Source of the DNA: Gemmatimonadota bacterium
GTDB taxonomy: Bacteria > Gemmatimonadota > Gemmatimonadetes > Gemmatimonadales > Gemmatimonadaceae
Direction of reading: 5' to 3'
NCBI GenBank assembly: GCA_947461225.1
Contig: CANHJV010000003.1
Coordinates: 1 to 59,036 of the forward strand
Length of the DNA: 59,036 nt
Made by a program: the position numbers and the translations under genes. This document shows positions 1 to 9,009 of this stretch, one piece after another. The first letter of the stretch is position 1; each line of letters begins with the position of its first letter. The notes beneath the pieces are model-generated. The model was not told the origin of the DNA. It searched no databases and was given only the letters and a program-made list of their open reading frames with translations.

Positions 1-681
1 CTCGCCCATCGCGGGGTGTTGTTTCTCGACGAGCTGTCGCTGTTCCCACGCCACACGTTGGAGTCGCTGCGGCAACCGCTCGAGGATGGCGTCGTGGTCG
101 TCGCCCGCGCGGCGCGCGCCGTACGATTTCCCTCGCGCTTCGCGCTCATCGCCGCCAGCAATCCGTGCCCGTGCGGCTACGCCGGCTGCGATGATCGCCA
201 CTGCCGATGTTCGGTAGCCGACCTCGAGCGGCATCGAGCGCGACTGTCGGGCCCGTTGGCCGATCGCATTGATCTGCATGTGCACGTGCAGCGTGTGCCA
301 CCCAGCGACCTCGCCGCGCACACGCCGCAGGAGCGATCGGCCGACGTGCGTGCCCGCGTGATCGCCGCGCGCGAACGACAGCGTACGCGCTACGCCCACA
401 CGGCCGGCACGCAACCGCTGGCCGCTCTCACCAATGCCACCGCACCGGTGCGACTCATCGCACCCGCCGCACGACTCGAGCCCGACGCCCGTGCCTTACT
501 CGTGCGCGCGGCGGAGAAACTCACCCTCAGTGCCCGTGCGTATCACCGCGTGCTGCGCGTGGCACGCACCATCGCCGACCTCGATGACCTCGAGGTAGTG
601 AACCGCATGCACGTGGGGGAGGCGCTGCGGTATAGGCCGGTCGTTGACGAGACTGCGATGGCAGAACTGCCAACGGCTTAG
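1..681 (+). CDS. YifB/ComM-family Mg-chelatase-like AAA ATPase, C-terminal part (5' truncated by window)
   Basis: Open from base 1; GVLFLDELSLFPRHTLESLRQPLEDG and ASNPCPCGYAGC...CRC motifs typical of YifB/ComM. Confidence 0.9.
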   Translation, partial: LAHRGVLFLDELSLFPRHTLESLRQPLEDGVVVVARAARAVRFPSRFALIAASNPCPCGYAGCDDRHCRCSVADLERHRARLSGPLADRIDLHVHVQRVPPSDLAAHTPQERSADVRARVIAARERQRTRYAHTAGTQPLAALTNATAPVRLIAPAARLEPDARALLVRAAEKLTLSARAYHRVLRVARTIADLDDLEVVNRMHVGEALRYRPVVDETAMAELPTA

Positions 682-725
682 GAGGCAGGGAGGAGGGGGT
701 CAGGGTGGAGGGAGCAGACGGATTC

Positions 726-2315
726 TTACTTCCTCGTCACCACCTTCCCCGCCCTCACTCCCGTCGCCTTTCCGCCGCTCACTGCCACCAACCCATTCAC
801 GATCACCGTCTCGATGCCCACCGGATACTGATGCGGCGCCGCGAACGTGCTCATGTCTTTCACGGTGGCCGCGTCGAACACCACCACATCGGCCACGTTG
901 CCCACCTTCAGCACACCGCGATCGGTCAGCCCGAGTCGCGCCGCCGGCATCTGCGTCATCTTGTGAATCGCCGTGGTGAGCGGCAGCAGCTTTTGATTGC
1001 GCACGTACTCGCCGAGCACGCGCGGAAAGGTGCCGTACGCCCGCGGATGCGGATGGCCGTCGCCGGGGCTCGAGATGCGGCCGTCGCTCGCGATCATGGT
1101 GAACGGCGCCACCATGATGCGGCGCACGTCCTGCTCATCGAGCACGTGATAGATCGCGTTGCCACCGCCGTTCAGCATCGCTTCCAACACGAGCGCGGCG
1201 CCGTTCTCTGGCGTCGGCGCGAGCTTACGTCGTGTGGCCCAGTCTTTCAGCGTCTTCCCTTCGAGGCTCTTGTCCCACGCCACGCGCGAGAATTGGACGC
1301 GCGCCAAATCACCGCCACCGCGATCGTTCAGGATATTGTCGATGATGCCGCGCGTAATGCTGTCCTTGATTGCCGGGACCGCGAGCCGCTTGCGAAACTC
1401 CGCGTCGCCACCGGCCATTGCCCAACTCGGCACCAGCACGCCGATGCCCGTGTGGGTGGCGGTGTACGGATACTGATCCACCATCACGTCCGTGCCGGCC
1501 TTCCGCGCACTGTCCACCATGGCCAACGTGACCGTGCTTTTGCCCCACATCTGCTGCCCCACCGCTTTATGATGGGTCAGTACCACCGGAATGTGCGCAC
1601 GACGTCCGATCTCGAGCGCTTCGGCCACGCCGTCCAGCAGGCCGATGCCTTCTTTGCGCAGATGCGACGTGTAGATGCCACCGCTGTCGCTGGCCACCTG
1701 CGCCAACGCGATCACTTCCTCGATGTTCGAGTACGTACCGGGTAAGTACAACAGCCCTGTGCTCAACCCGAACGCCCCCTGCCCCATCGCCGTCGCCACC
1801 AGCTGCTGCATGTGCGACAGCTCGGCGGCATTCGGCGCGCGCGCGGCCATGCCGAGCACGGCGCGACGCACATCGTTGTGCCCCACGAGGTACGCCACGT
1901 TGATGCCGATAGTCGCGGTGCGCACCGAATCGAGATACGGCGCCAACGGCAGCGGTGAGCCGCCGTCGGGGCCGCCCAGCGCCAGCGTGACGCCCTGCCG
2001 CAGCGCGCTCTCCATGAGTGGGTACTGCAGCAGCGGCTCGAGATGCGCGTGCAGATCGATGAACCCCGGCGACACCGTACGGCCGACGGCATTGATCACC
2101 CGCTTGGCGTTCGCGCGGGAGAGCGTCGGCGCCATCGCGACGATGCGATCGCCGCGAATGCCGACATCGAGTCGTTGCGCCGCGCGCCCGGTGCCGTCGA
2201 GCACCGAGCCACCGGCGATCAGGATATCGAAGCGCTCGACCGCCGGTTGCGCCGGCGCAGGTAGCGGCGAGAGCAGAAGCGACAGAGACAGTGCCAGCAG
2301 AAGTCGTGACATCAT
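726..2315 (-). CDS. N-acyl-D-amino-acid deacylase-like amidohydrolase with signal peptide
   Basis: MMSRLLLALSLSLLLSPLPAPAQ signal; DILIAGGSVLDGTGR, GFIDLHAHLEP, SDGRISSPGDGHPHPRAYGTFPRVLGEYV; start chosen inside the longer ORF. Confidence 0.85.
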   Translation of the reverse strand: MMSRLLLALSLSLLLSPLPAPAQPAVERFDILIAGGSVLDGTGRAAQRLDVGIRGDRIVAMAPTLSRANAKRVINAVGRTVSPGFIDLHAHLEPLLQYPLMESALRQGVTLALGGPDGGSPLPLAPYLDSVRTATIGINVAYLVGHNDVRRAVLGMAARAPNAAELSHMQQLVATAMGQGAFGLSTGLLYLPGTYSNIEEVIALAQVASDSGGIYTSHLRKEGIGLLDGVAEALEIGRRAHIPVVLTHHKAVGQQMWGKSTVTLAMVDSARKAGTDVMVDQYPYTATHTGIGVLVPSWAMAGGDAEFRKRLAVPAIKDSITRGIIDNILNDRGGGDLARVQFSRVAWDKSLEGKTLKDWATRRKLAPTPENGAALVLEAMLNGGGNAIYHVLDEQDVRRIMVAPFTMIASDGRISSPGDGHPHPRAYGTFPRVLGEYVRNQKLLPLTTAIHKMTQMPAARLGLTDRGVLKVGNVADVVVFDAATVKDMSTFAAPHQYPVGIETVIVNGLVAVSGGKATGVRAGKVVTRK

Positions 2316-2345
2316 GCGTCGTCCGGTTTGGGGCCCAATGAAAAA

Positions 2346-2369
2346 GGGAGCGGGGACCTCCCCGCTCCC
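2346..2369 (-). terminator. Rho-independent terminator downstream of the FKBP gene
   Basis: GGGAGCGGGGA-cc-TCCCCGCTCCC perfect hairpin with a T-tract on the minus strand (aaaaa at 2341-2345). Confidence 0.85.
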
Positions 2370-2407
2370 TTCCGTTCCACGTTGGCGACTCGCGTACGGC
2401 GTGGTGC

Positions 2408-2926
2408 TTACTGCACGCCGAGCAGTTCCACGTCGAACACGAGCGTGGCATTGGCCGGAATCGGGCCCGATCCCTGATTGCCGTACCCCAGCGCCGAACC
2501 GATCACGAGCTTCCGCTTGCCGCCTACTTTCATGCCAGCCACACCCTGATCCCACCCCGAGATTACCATGCCGGCGCCCAGCGTGAAGCTGAAGGCGGCG
2601 CCGCCCACGTTCGTGTCGAAGCGATTGCCATTGATCAGGAAGCCCGAGTAGGTCACGCGAATCGTCCGGCCGGCGATCGCTTCGGCGCCGGTGCCGACCA
2701 CCACGTCCTGCACGAAGAGGTTGTCGCTCTTCTTCGTCATGTTGGCGATGTTCACGCCCAGCGACGATGCGTACGTCTCGACGGCGGGATTGGACGGAAT
2801 GTTCGGGGCCGTGCTGTCGGAACCGCAGGCACTCAGCAGCGCCGCTGCACCGAACACCGGCGCCAACAGAGTCTGACGAACCAGCGACGCCGCACGGCGG
2901 TGAAAAGACAGCAGAGATCGGAGCAT
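2408..2926 (-). CDS. FKBP-type peptidyl-prolyl isomerase, probable lipoprotein
   Basis: Lipobox LLSACGSD; VVVGTGAEAIAGRTIRVTYSGFLINGNRFDT...GKRKLVIGSALGYGNQGSGPIPANATLVFDVELL. Confidence 0.9.
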   Translation of the reverse strand: MLRSLLSFHRRAASLVRQTLLAPVFGAAALLSACGSDSTAPNIPSNPAVETYASSLGVNIANMTKKSDNLFVQDVVVGTGAEAIAGRTIRVTYSGFLINGNRFDTNVGGAAFSFTLGAGMVISGWDQGVAGMKVGGKRKLVIGSALGYGNQGSGPIPANATLVFDVELLGVQ

Positions 2927-3009
2927 AGGTCTCGGAGAAGGGGCGAAAATGGGTTCTCCCTAAAGATAAGCCGTTGCGCCCGCCCTCGGCGTCCCCTACG
3001 CTCACCAGT

Positions 3010-4320
3010 ATGGCCCGCCCGAACCTGCCCGACGCCCTCAGCATGGGCGAGAACCCGCTGGACGTGCCGATGGGGACCACCGGCGGCCACTCGGCCGTGT
3101 CCCGCCGGTTCGTGCTGCAGCTGGCGAGGGCGCTGCACAAGCACGGGACGCCCGCACACCGCTTGGAGACGGCGCTGGCCATCACCGCTCGACGGCTCGG
3201 GCTCGAGGCCGAGTTCTTCTCGACCCCGACCAGCATCATGGTGGGCATCGGGAATCTTGACGACCAGCGCGTCTCATTACTGCGCGTGGAACCGGGCGAA
3301 CCAAATCTCGGGCACCTGTCCACGCTGGGCGATATCACGCGCGGCGTCATCGAGGGCACGCTTTCCCCCGCCGACGGCTTGCACCAGGTCGAGGCACTCG
3401 ACTCGCAGCCGCCGCCGTATCCGCAGTGGCTGGTGCTGTTCGCGTTCGTCTGCTCGTCGGCGGCGGTGTCATGCTTCCTCAAGGTCCGCGTGGGCGATGT
3501 GTTCACCGCATCGCTCCTCGGCCTGCTCACCGGCGCCCTCGCGATCGTTACGGGCCGCCGGGACAGCACACGGCACGTCAAGGAGCCGCTGATCGCGTTC
3601 GTCGTTACCACGGTCGCGTTCACCATCGACAGCCTCATGGGCACGCGCAGCGGCTTCGCCACGTCGCTTGCGGGGCTCGTGGTACTCCTGCCGGGCCTCA
3701 TGTTCACGGTGGCACTCACCGAACTCTCCACGCGCCATCTCGCCTCGGGCACGGCGCGGTTGAGCGGGGCGATCGTCGTTTTCCTCGGACTTGGCTTCGG
3801 CCTCGCCCTTGGGGTGCAGACCGGCGGCGCGCTGGGACCGATCCTTCACAAGGCCATGCCGTCGCTGCAAGGACTGTTGTCCCGGGCGACACTGCCGTCA
3901 TGGACGGAATGGGTCGCGCTCCTCGTCGCGCCGCTGTCGTTCGCCGTGTTGCTGAGTGCGAAGCGCCGCGACATCGGCAACATCATCGTGGCCTGCGCAG
4001 CCGCCTATCTCGTCTCCACGATCGCCGGCGCGTCGGTTGGCGAACAGCTCGGCGCGTTTCTCGGCGCGTTCGTGGTCAGCGCCGGCAGTAACCTGTTTGC
4101 GCGACGCAAGCGACGCACCGCGATGGTGACGCAGGTGCCGGGTCTCCTCATTCTGGTGCCCGGCAGTATCGGATTGCGCAGTATGCAATCGCTCATCGGT
4201 CAGGACATTGAGATGGGCATCGCCACCGCATTTCGCGTGGCAATCATCGGCATCTCGCTGGCCGCCGGCTTGTTGGCCGGCAACGTCGTCACGAGCGCCG
4301 GCCGCCGGCTTCGCCGCTAA
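3010..4320 (+). CDS. Threonine/serine exporter family protein (ThrE-like)
   Basis: HKHGTPAHRLETALAITARRLGLEAEFFSTPTSI N-terminal domain plus multi-TM C-terminus; an upstream in-frame start at 2974 is possible. Confidence 0.8.
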   Translation: MARPNLPDALSMGENPLDVPMGTTGGHSAVSRRFVLQLARALHKHGTPAHRLETALAITARRLGLEAEFFSTPTSIMVGIGNLDDQRVSLLRVEPGEPNLGHLSTLGDITRGVIEGTLSPADGLHQVEALDSQPPPYPQWLVLFAFVCSSAAVSCFLKVRVGDVFTASLLGLLTGALAIVTGRRDSTRHVKEPLIAFVVTTVAFTIDSLMGTRSGFATSLAGLVVLLPGLMFTVALTELSTRHLASGTARLSGAIVVFLGLGFGLALGVQTGGALGPILHKAMPSLQGLLSRATLPSWTEWVALLVAPLSFAVLLSAKRRDIGNIIVACAAAYLVSTIAGASVGEQLGAFLGAFVVSAGSNLFARRKRRTAMVTQVPGLLILVPGSIGLRSMQSLIGQDIEMGIATAFRVAIIGISLAAGLLAGNVVTSAGRRLRR

Positions 4321-5711
4321 CGCGCGTCGGCGGTTTCGTCGGTCCCTGCGTCCCGAAGCCGTTGCACGGTGAGGCGGAATGCCGGCCGTCCCCACGCCAG
4401 TAGGGCCATGGCGAGCGTCATACCCACCACGGCTGCGAGCGACAGCGAGTACCGCAGCGCGAGCGGGTCACGAAACACGTGGTCGGTGAGCAGCGCGACC
4501 ACCGTCGGGCCAAGCACGCCCGACAGCAAGTTCACGACGAGCTGATAGACCGCGCTGCCCTGCCCTCGCATGCGCGGCGGCATCGCTTCGGCGATCGCGG
4601 CATTGGCGGCCCCCCACGGCATGGCCGCGAAGATGTTCACCGGAATCAGCAGCGCCGCCGCGAGCGTCCCAGTGGGCACGAGCGGATACAGCCCGGCGAA
4701 GACGAACATGCCAAGCGCTCCCAGCATCCCCACGCGCAGCGGGGCATCGATCTGCCCCTGCTTCGACCAGCGATCGGTGAGCCGACCGCCGAGCATGACG
4801 CCGAGCGGGCCGACGGTAAACGTCAGCACGCCTTGAAGGGTGCCAGCCTCCTGCACGGTCCACGCGTGCGTTCGGATCAGGAACGTGGCCAGCCACGCAC
4901 CCACGCCGTAGTTCACGGACGCGGAACACGCGAATCCGAGCGACAGCGCCCCAACGGTTCGCGCGTTCGCGCGCAGATACGCCATCACCTCGGTGAACGG
5001 CGATTGTGCCGTCGTGCCTGCCTGCGAGGCATGCGGACTCGACGCGCGCGGCTCGCGCATCGTCAGCGCGAGGAGCGCGACCAGCAGGCCCGGCAGGCCG
5101 ACGAAGAAGAATACGAGCTGCCATGGATACACCGCACCGACCAGCGGCACCGTCAGGATTCCCGGTTTGTCCACGCGCCCAACCACGTAGGCACCGAGCG
5201 CATACGCCACACCCGATCCGAGAAACGTGCCCATCATGTACGTGCTCATCGCCACGCCGAGTCGCTTTTGCGGAAATTGGTCCGCAATGATCGACACGGC
5301 GGCAGGGCCGAGTGTCGCTTCGCCCGCGCCCACGCCGATGCGGGCAAGGAACAGCTGCCCGTACGTGCTCGCCGTGCCGGTGAGCATGGTCATCACGCTC
5401 CACACGGCTGCCCCCAGCGCCACGATACGCGGGCGATGGCCTCGGTCCACCCATCGGCCGATCGGCAGCCCCAGCAGCGAGTAGAACACGACGAAGCCCA
5501 GCCCCATCAGGAGGCTCACCTGTGTGTCCGTGACGTGGAGGTCACGCTTGATCGGCTCAACGAGCAACGAGAGGATCTGCCGATCCACGAAGCCCGATAC
5601 GTTAGCGATCGTGAGGATCGCAACGGCGTACCAGGCCTGCGCCGGCGTCACCAGGCGCGCGTGGCCCGATCGGCGATCGGTCGATTCGGAGCGAAGGGGC
5701 GTAGTCACCAC
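4317..5711 (-). CDS. MFS transporter (spinster-like)
   Basis: About 12 TM segments; FVDRQILSLLVEPIKRDLHVTDTQVSLLMGLGFVVFYSLLGLPIGRWVDRGHR. Confidence 0.85.
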   Translation of the reverse strand: MVTTPLRSESTDRRSGHARLVTPAQAWYAVAILTIANVSGFVDRQILSLLVEPIKRDLHVTDTQVSLLMGLGFVVFYSLLGLPIGRWVDRGHRPRIVALGAAVWSVMTMLTGTASTYGQLFLARIGVGAGEATLGPAAVSIIADQFPQKRLGVAMSTYMMGTFLGSGVAYALGAYVVGRVDKPGILTVPLVGAVYPWQLVFFFVGLPGLLVALLALTMREPRASSPHASQAGTTAQSPFTEVMAYLRANARTVGALSLGFACSASVNYGVGAWLATFLIRTHAWTVQEAGTLQGVLTFTVGPLGVMLGGRLTDRWSKQGQIDAPLRVGMLGALGMFVFAGLYPLVPTGTLAAALLIPVNIFAAMPWGAANAAIAEAMPPRMRGQGSAVYQLVVNLLSGVLGPTVVALLTDHVFRDPLALRYSLSLAAVVGMTLAMALLAWGRPAFRLTVQRLRDAGTDETADAR

Positions 5712-5788
5712 TGAAAGCTGGTCGTGCGCGCACAGATTTGCACGTCACGGGCACGGGAATCGGCGGCACGTCGGCAGTAGATTGTCGC

Positions 5789-6595
5789 ATGCCTGACGCG
5801 ACCACTCGTCCCTCAGTACTTCTCTGGCCGGCGCCGCAGTTCGTGCCGGCCCCGAGTGGCGCACCGTCGGCCTTCACGCTGGCACGCGTAGAGGTTCCAC
5901 CGGCGCTCGACGCCGATGCCAGCCGCTGGGTGCCGACGTTGGTCTCAAGCGCCCTACTCCATCCCGAGGAGGCCGCGCTGGTGGAGGCCATGTCTCCCGC
6001 CCGGCGGGCGACCTTCGTGGCGGGCCGGCTCGCCATGCGGGCGGCGATGGGGGTCACCCTCGCCGAGCGGGCGCCACACGCCGGCGTTACCCCGATTCTT
6101 CGGACGGCCCGCGGGGCCCCAGTCTTACCGCACGCCGTCGCCGGCTCGGTCAGCCACAAGCACGATGCCGCGCTCGCGCTCATGGCAGCACGCGGCACGC
6201 GGCCCAGCGGTGCCTCGATGCACGTCGGCGTGGACCTCGAGCATCGCCCCACCGCACGCGACGTCGAACGCCCGTCGATCGCGCGCCGCATTCTGACGGC
6301 ACCGGAGCTCGATGCGCTCTCGGCACTCGACGCCGACCCCCTCGCCCAGCGCGAGCGCGTGATCGTCTCGTTCGCCGTCAAGGAGGCCGTCTACAAAGCG
6401 ATCGACCCCACGGTGCAACGGTACGTGGGCTTCACCGAAGTCGCCTTACAGTTCGGCGACGATGGTGCGGTCGCAGTGTCACTGCTACTGCCGGAGCTGG
6501 CAACTGGTCAGATCACGGTGCGCGCGCATTATTCGCTCGATGAGCGATGGATCGTGGCGACGGCGGTCGCCGAGACTGGATCTGGCGTGATCTAA
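5789..6595 (+). CDS. 4'-phosphopantetheinyl transferase superfamily protein
   Basis: GVDLEHRPTARDVER ... FAVKEAVYKAIDP motif pair; start at MPDATTRPSV. Confidence 0.75.
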   Translation: MPDATTRPSVLLWPAPQFVPAPSGAPSAFTLARVEVPPALDADASRWVPTLVSSALLHPEEAALVEAMSPARRATFVAGRLAMRAAMGVTLAERAPHAGVTPILRTARGAPVLPHAVAGSVSHKHDAALALMAARGTRPSGASMHVGVDLEHRPTARDVERPSIARRILTAPELDALSALDADPLAQRERVIVSFAVKEAVYKAIDPTVQRYVGFTEVALQFGDDGAVAVSLLLPELATGQITVRAHYSLDERWIVATAVAETGSGVI

Positions 6596-6607
6596 CAACG
6601 CAACGGC

Positions 6608-6664
6608 TTGACGCGAAGGTCGCGGAGTCCGCGCCCTCCGCGAAGGTCGCGACCTTCGCGTCAA
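6608..6664. terminator. Large inverted repeat between convergent genes, probable bidirectional terminator
   Basis: TTGACGCGAAGGTCGCG (6608-6624) and CGCGACCTTCGCGTCAA (6648-6664) form perfect 17-bp arms; followed by an A-run. Confidence 0.65.
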
Positions 6665-6709
6665 AAAAGCCCAGCCGTCAGCAGCACGGCGCCGTCAGCA
6701 CGCGCACCC

Positions 6710-7507
6710 TCAAAACGAGTGCGACCCAACCCGCCGCGCCACATGCTGCGCGATGCCGCCGAACAGATAGCGCCGCACACTCACCACCTCGAACCCTTCG
6801 CGACGCAGCAGCGTGGAGAACTCGTCGGCCGTCATGAAATCGCGGATGCTGCGTGCGATGTAGCCGTACACGATCGGATCGCGATGCCACAGCCATCCCA
6901 CCAGGTTGCCGGCCACGCGGAGATACCAGAGGAACAACGCGCGCCAGGGCGCGAAAGCCGGGCGATAGAAGTCGAGCGTGACCAACGCGCCGCCGGGTCG
7001 CAACACGCGCGCCATCTCGCGCACGCACTGCGTGGGATCGGGCACATTCCGCACACCGTAGCTGGCGCTCACCAGATCGATGCTCGCGCGCTCCTGTGGC
7101 AGCGCCATCATGTCGCCCACCATGGGTGTCACGCGACCGGCAACATCCGCGTCGACCGAATCCAGCCGCGTACGCGCCGCGTCGATCATGCGCGGCGAGG
7201 CATCGAGGGCTTCCACCGTCGCCTGCGGCAACGCGCGCGCCACGTGCGCCGCCACGTCGCCGGTGCCGCTGGCCAAGTCGAGCACGCGGCGCGCACCCGG
7301 CGCCACGGCCATCGCGGCGGCGATCGCGCGCCGCTTCCACCCCGCGTCCATCCCCAGCGAGAATAGCTTGGTGAACGCGTCGTAGCGCGGCGCAATAATG
7401 TCGAACATCGGCGTCACGAACGCCTGCTTGCGCGACGGATCCGCGAGATAGGCGTCGACATCGAGGGAGCCGAGCTTGCGTTCAGGCGAACCGGCGGGCG
7501 GCGTCAT
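6710..7507 (-). CDS. ubiE: Demethylmenaquinone/2-polyprenyl-quinone methyltransferase UbiE-like
   Basis: MFDIIAPRYDAFTKLFSLGMDAGWKRRA, DLASGTGDVA, YGVRNVPDPTQCVREMARVLRPGG. Confidence 0.9.
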   Translation of the reverse strand: MTPPAGSPERKLGSLDVDAYLADPSRKQAFVTPMFDIIAPRYDAFTKLFSLGMDAGWKRRAIAAAMAVAPGARRVLDLASGTGDVAAHVARALPQATVEALDASPRMIDAARTRLDSVDADVAGRVTPMVGDMMALPQERASIDLVSASYGVRNVPDPTQCVREMARVLRPGGALVTLDFYRPAFAPWRALFLWYLRVAGNLVGWLWHRDPIVYGYIARSIRDFMTADEFSTLLRREGFEVVSVRRYLFGGIAQHVARRVGSHSF

Positions 7508-7535
7508 TCAGTCGAGGACGGGGTATATTTCACGT

Positions 7536-8147
7536 ATGACGGCACCAGCGCGGACTCCCCGTGGCAGCATCAGTTTCAGCACACTGGCCCTCGTGCTGGT
7601 GGGGCTCGCCTGTACCGTGCTCGTCGCCAGGCGCGCGACCGCCGAGAAGGATGTCGTGAATCTACTGGCCGACCATGGCGTCGTGGCCGGTACGGACACC
7701 GCGCCGTCCACCGCCCCCACGGCGGAGCAGGCCATCGGCACCGTCAGGGTGACCGCCTTGAATGGCAAAGTGATTCCCCTGCACGTCAAAGGCGAACCGG
7801 CCATTCTCATGATCAGCTCGCGCACCTGCAGCTGGTGCAAGCGCGCGCTCAAGGATCTGGGGGTCATGTCGGCCGGGCGGCCGCTGCGGCGGCTCAAGCT
7901 GCTCACCCTCGAGGGCGCGGGCGAAGGCGTGGCCATGCTCGCCAAGGAAAAGCTCACCGGCGCGCAACTCATCGGCCCGGCCGGCAGCTCAGATCAGGTC
8001 CTGCTCACCTTCCGCTATCCCGGCACGCCCACCTTCGTGGCCATCGATCGCAACGGTCGCGTGGTGCGCACGCTCCCTGGGTATCCGATCCCCGACGAGA
8101 TGAAGCACTGGTACGCTGTCATGGTCGGCGATCAGGACGTCCCCTAA
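7536..8147 (+). CDS. Membrane-anchored thioredoxin-like protein (CSWC motif)
   Basis: N-terminal TM, ILMISSRTCSWCKRALKDL, GTPTFVAIDRNGRVVRTLPGYP. Confidence 0.7.
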   Translation: MTAPARTPRGSISFSTLALVLVGLACTVLVARRATAEKDVVNLLADHGVVAGTDTAPSTAPTAEQAIGTVRVTALNGKVIPLHVKGEPAILMISSRTCSWCKRALKDLGVMSAGRPLRRLKLLTLEGAGEGVAMLAKEKLTGAQLIGPAGSSDQVLLTFRYPGTPTFVAIDRNGRVVRTLPGYPIPDEMKHWYAVMVGDQDVP

Positions 8148-8623
8148 CCCAGCGGCTCGGAGGCCTGCTTGGCCAGCCGCTTCCGGTCGAGGGTAACCAG
8201 AATCGCGCACAGCGTGATCGTGACCGCAGAGACCACGCACCACGAGCAGAAGCCCTTCAGCACGATGAATTCGCCGTACTTGAGCCGCAGCGTGAACAGC
8301 ACCGCCGGCCAAATCAGCACCTGCATCAGGGTATTGGGCCAGGTCTCGTCTTCGTACGGCGACATCGTGCCGATCATGGAGACCACGAACAGCATCGCGT
8401 AACCCACGGCCCCGATCAGGGCCACGTCGACCCCCAGGAACCAGCCGTAGCGGCTGCCCTGCACGTACTCGCACCCCCCGGCGCTGCTGCACCCGAGGGA
8501 ACCAGTGAGGCCGAGCTTCCAAAGGTGCAGATAGAGCGCGACCAGCCCCGAGACGAGGCTGCCCAACGCGATGCCCATGCGCTGTGTCACGTGAAACCGA
8601 GGTGAGGGAGACCGAACGACCAA
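8144..8623 (-). CDS. Vitamin K epoxide reductase (VKOR) family protein
   Basis: GCEYVQGSRYGWFLGVDVALIGAVGYA ... VLKGFCSWCVVSAVTI. Confidence 0.85.
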   Translation of the reverse strand: MVVRSPSPRFHVTQRMGIALGSLVSGLVALYLHLWKLGLTGSLGCSSAGGCEYVQGSRYGWFLGVDVALIGAVGYAMLFVVSMIGTMSPYEDETWPNTLMQVLIWPAVLFTLRLKYGEFIVLKGFCSWCVVSAVTITLCAILVTLDRKRLAKQASEPLG

Positions 8624-8667
8624 GGGACTCTACCGCATAAGATGTCCCGCCCGTACCTTCGCGCGCC

Positions 8668-9009
8668 ATGACGCCTTCTCCGACTGATCGTGCGGCCCAA
8701 CTCGCCGCCACTCGCTCCCTCGCACGCGCCCGATGGCGGGTGGCTGCGGTCCTGACCCTGCTCATGGTCGGGGTGTACTTCGGCTTCATTCTCCTGGTCG
8801 CCTATCGCCCGGCCCTCCTGGGAGGCCTCGTGAGCGACGGCCTCTCGCTCGGCATCGTCCTCGGTGCCCTGGTCATCCTCTCCGCGTGGGCGCTGACGCT
8901 GATCTACGTGCAATGGGCCAACCGAGTCTATGACCCAGCGCTGGCCGCCCTCCGCGCGATGCCCGGCGCAGAATCCGCCGCCCGCAACACCCAGGGAGGC
9001 GCCCGATGA
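8668..9009 (+). CDS. DUF485 family membrane protein
   Basis: Two-TM protein upstream of and overlapping an ActP-like symporter; LTLIYVQWANRVYDPALAALR. Confidence 0.8.
   Translation: MTPSPTDRAAQLAATRSLARARWRVAAVLTLLMVGVYFGFILLVAYRPALLGGLVSDGLSLGIVLGALVILSAWALTLIYVQWANRVYDPALAALRAMPGAESAARNTQGGAR

Noticed and set aside
2316-3752. N-terminal 480+ aa extension of the 1008-aa ORF at 726..3752 (-)
   Set aside because: Overlaps the FKBP gene in another frame, low-complexity Arg/Ser-rich translation, and a clear signal peptide plus mature protein start at 2315.
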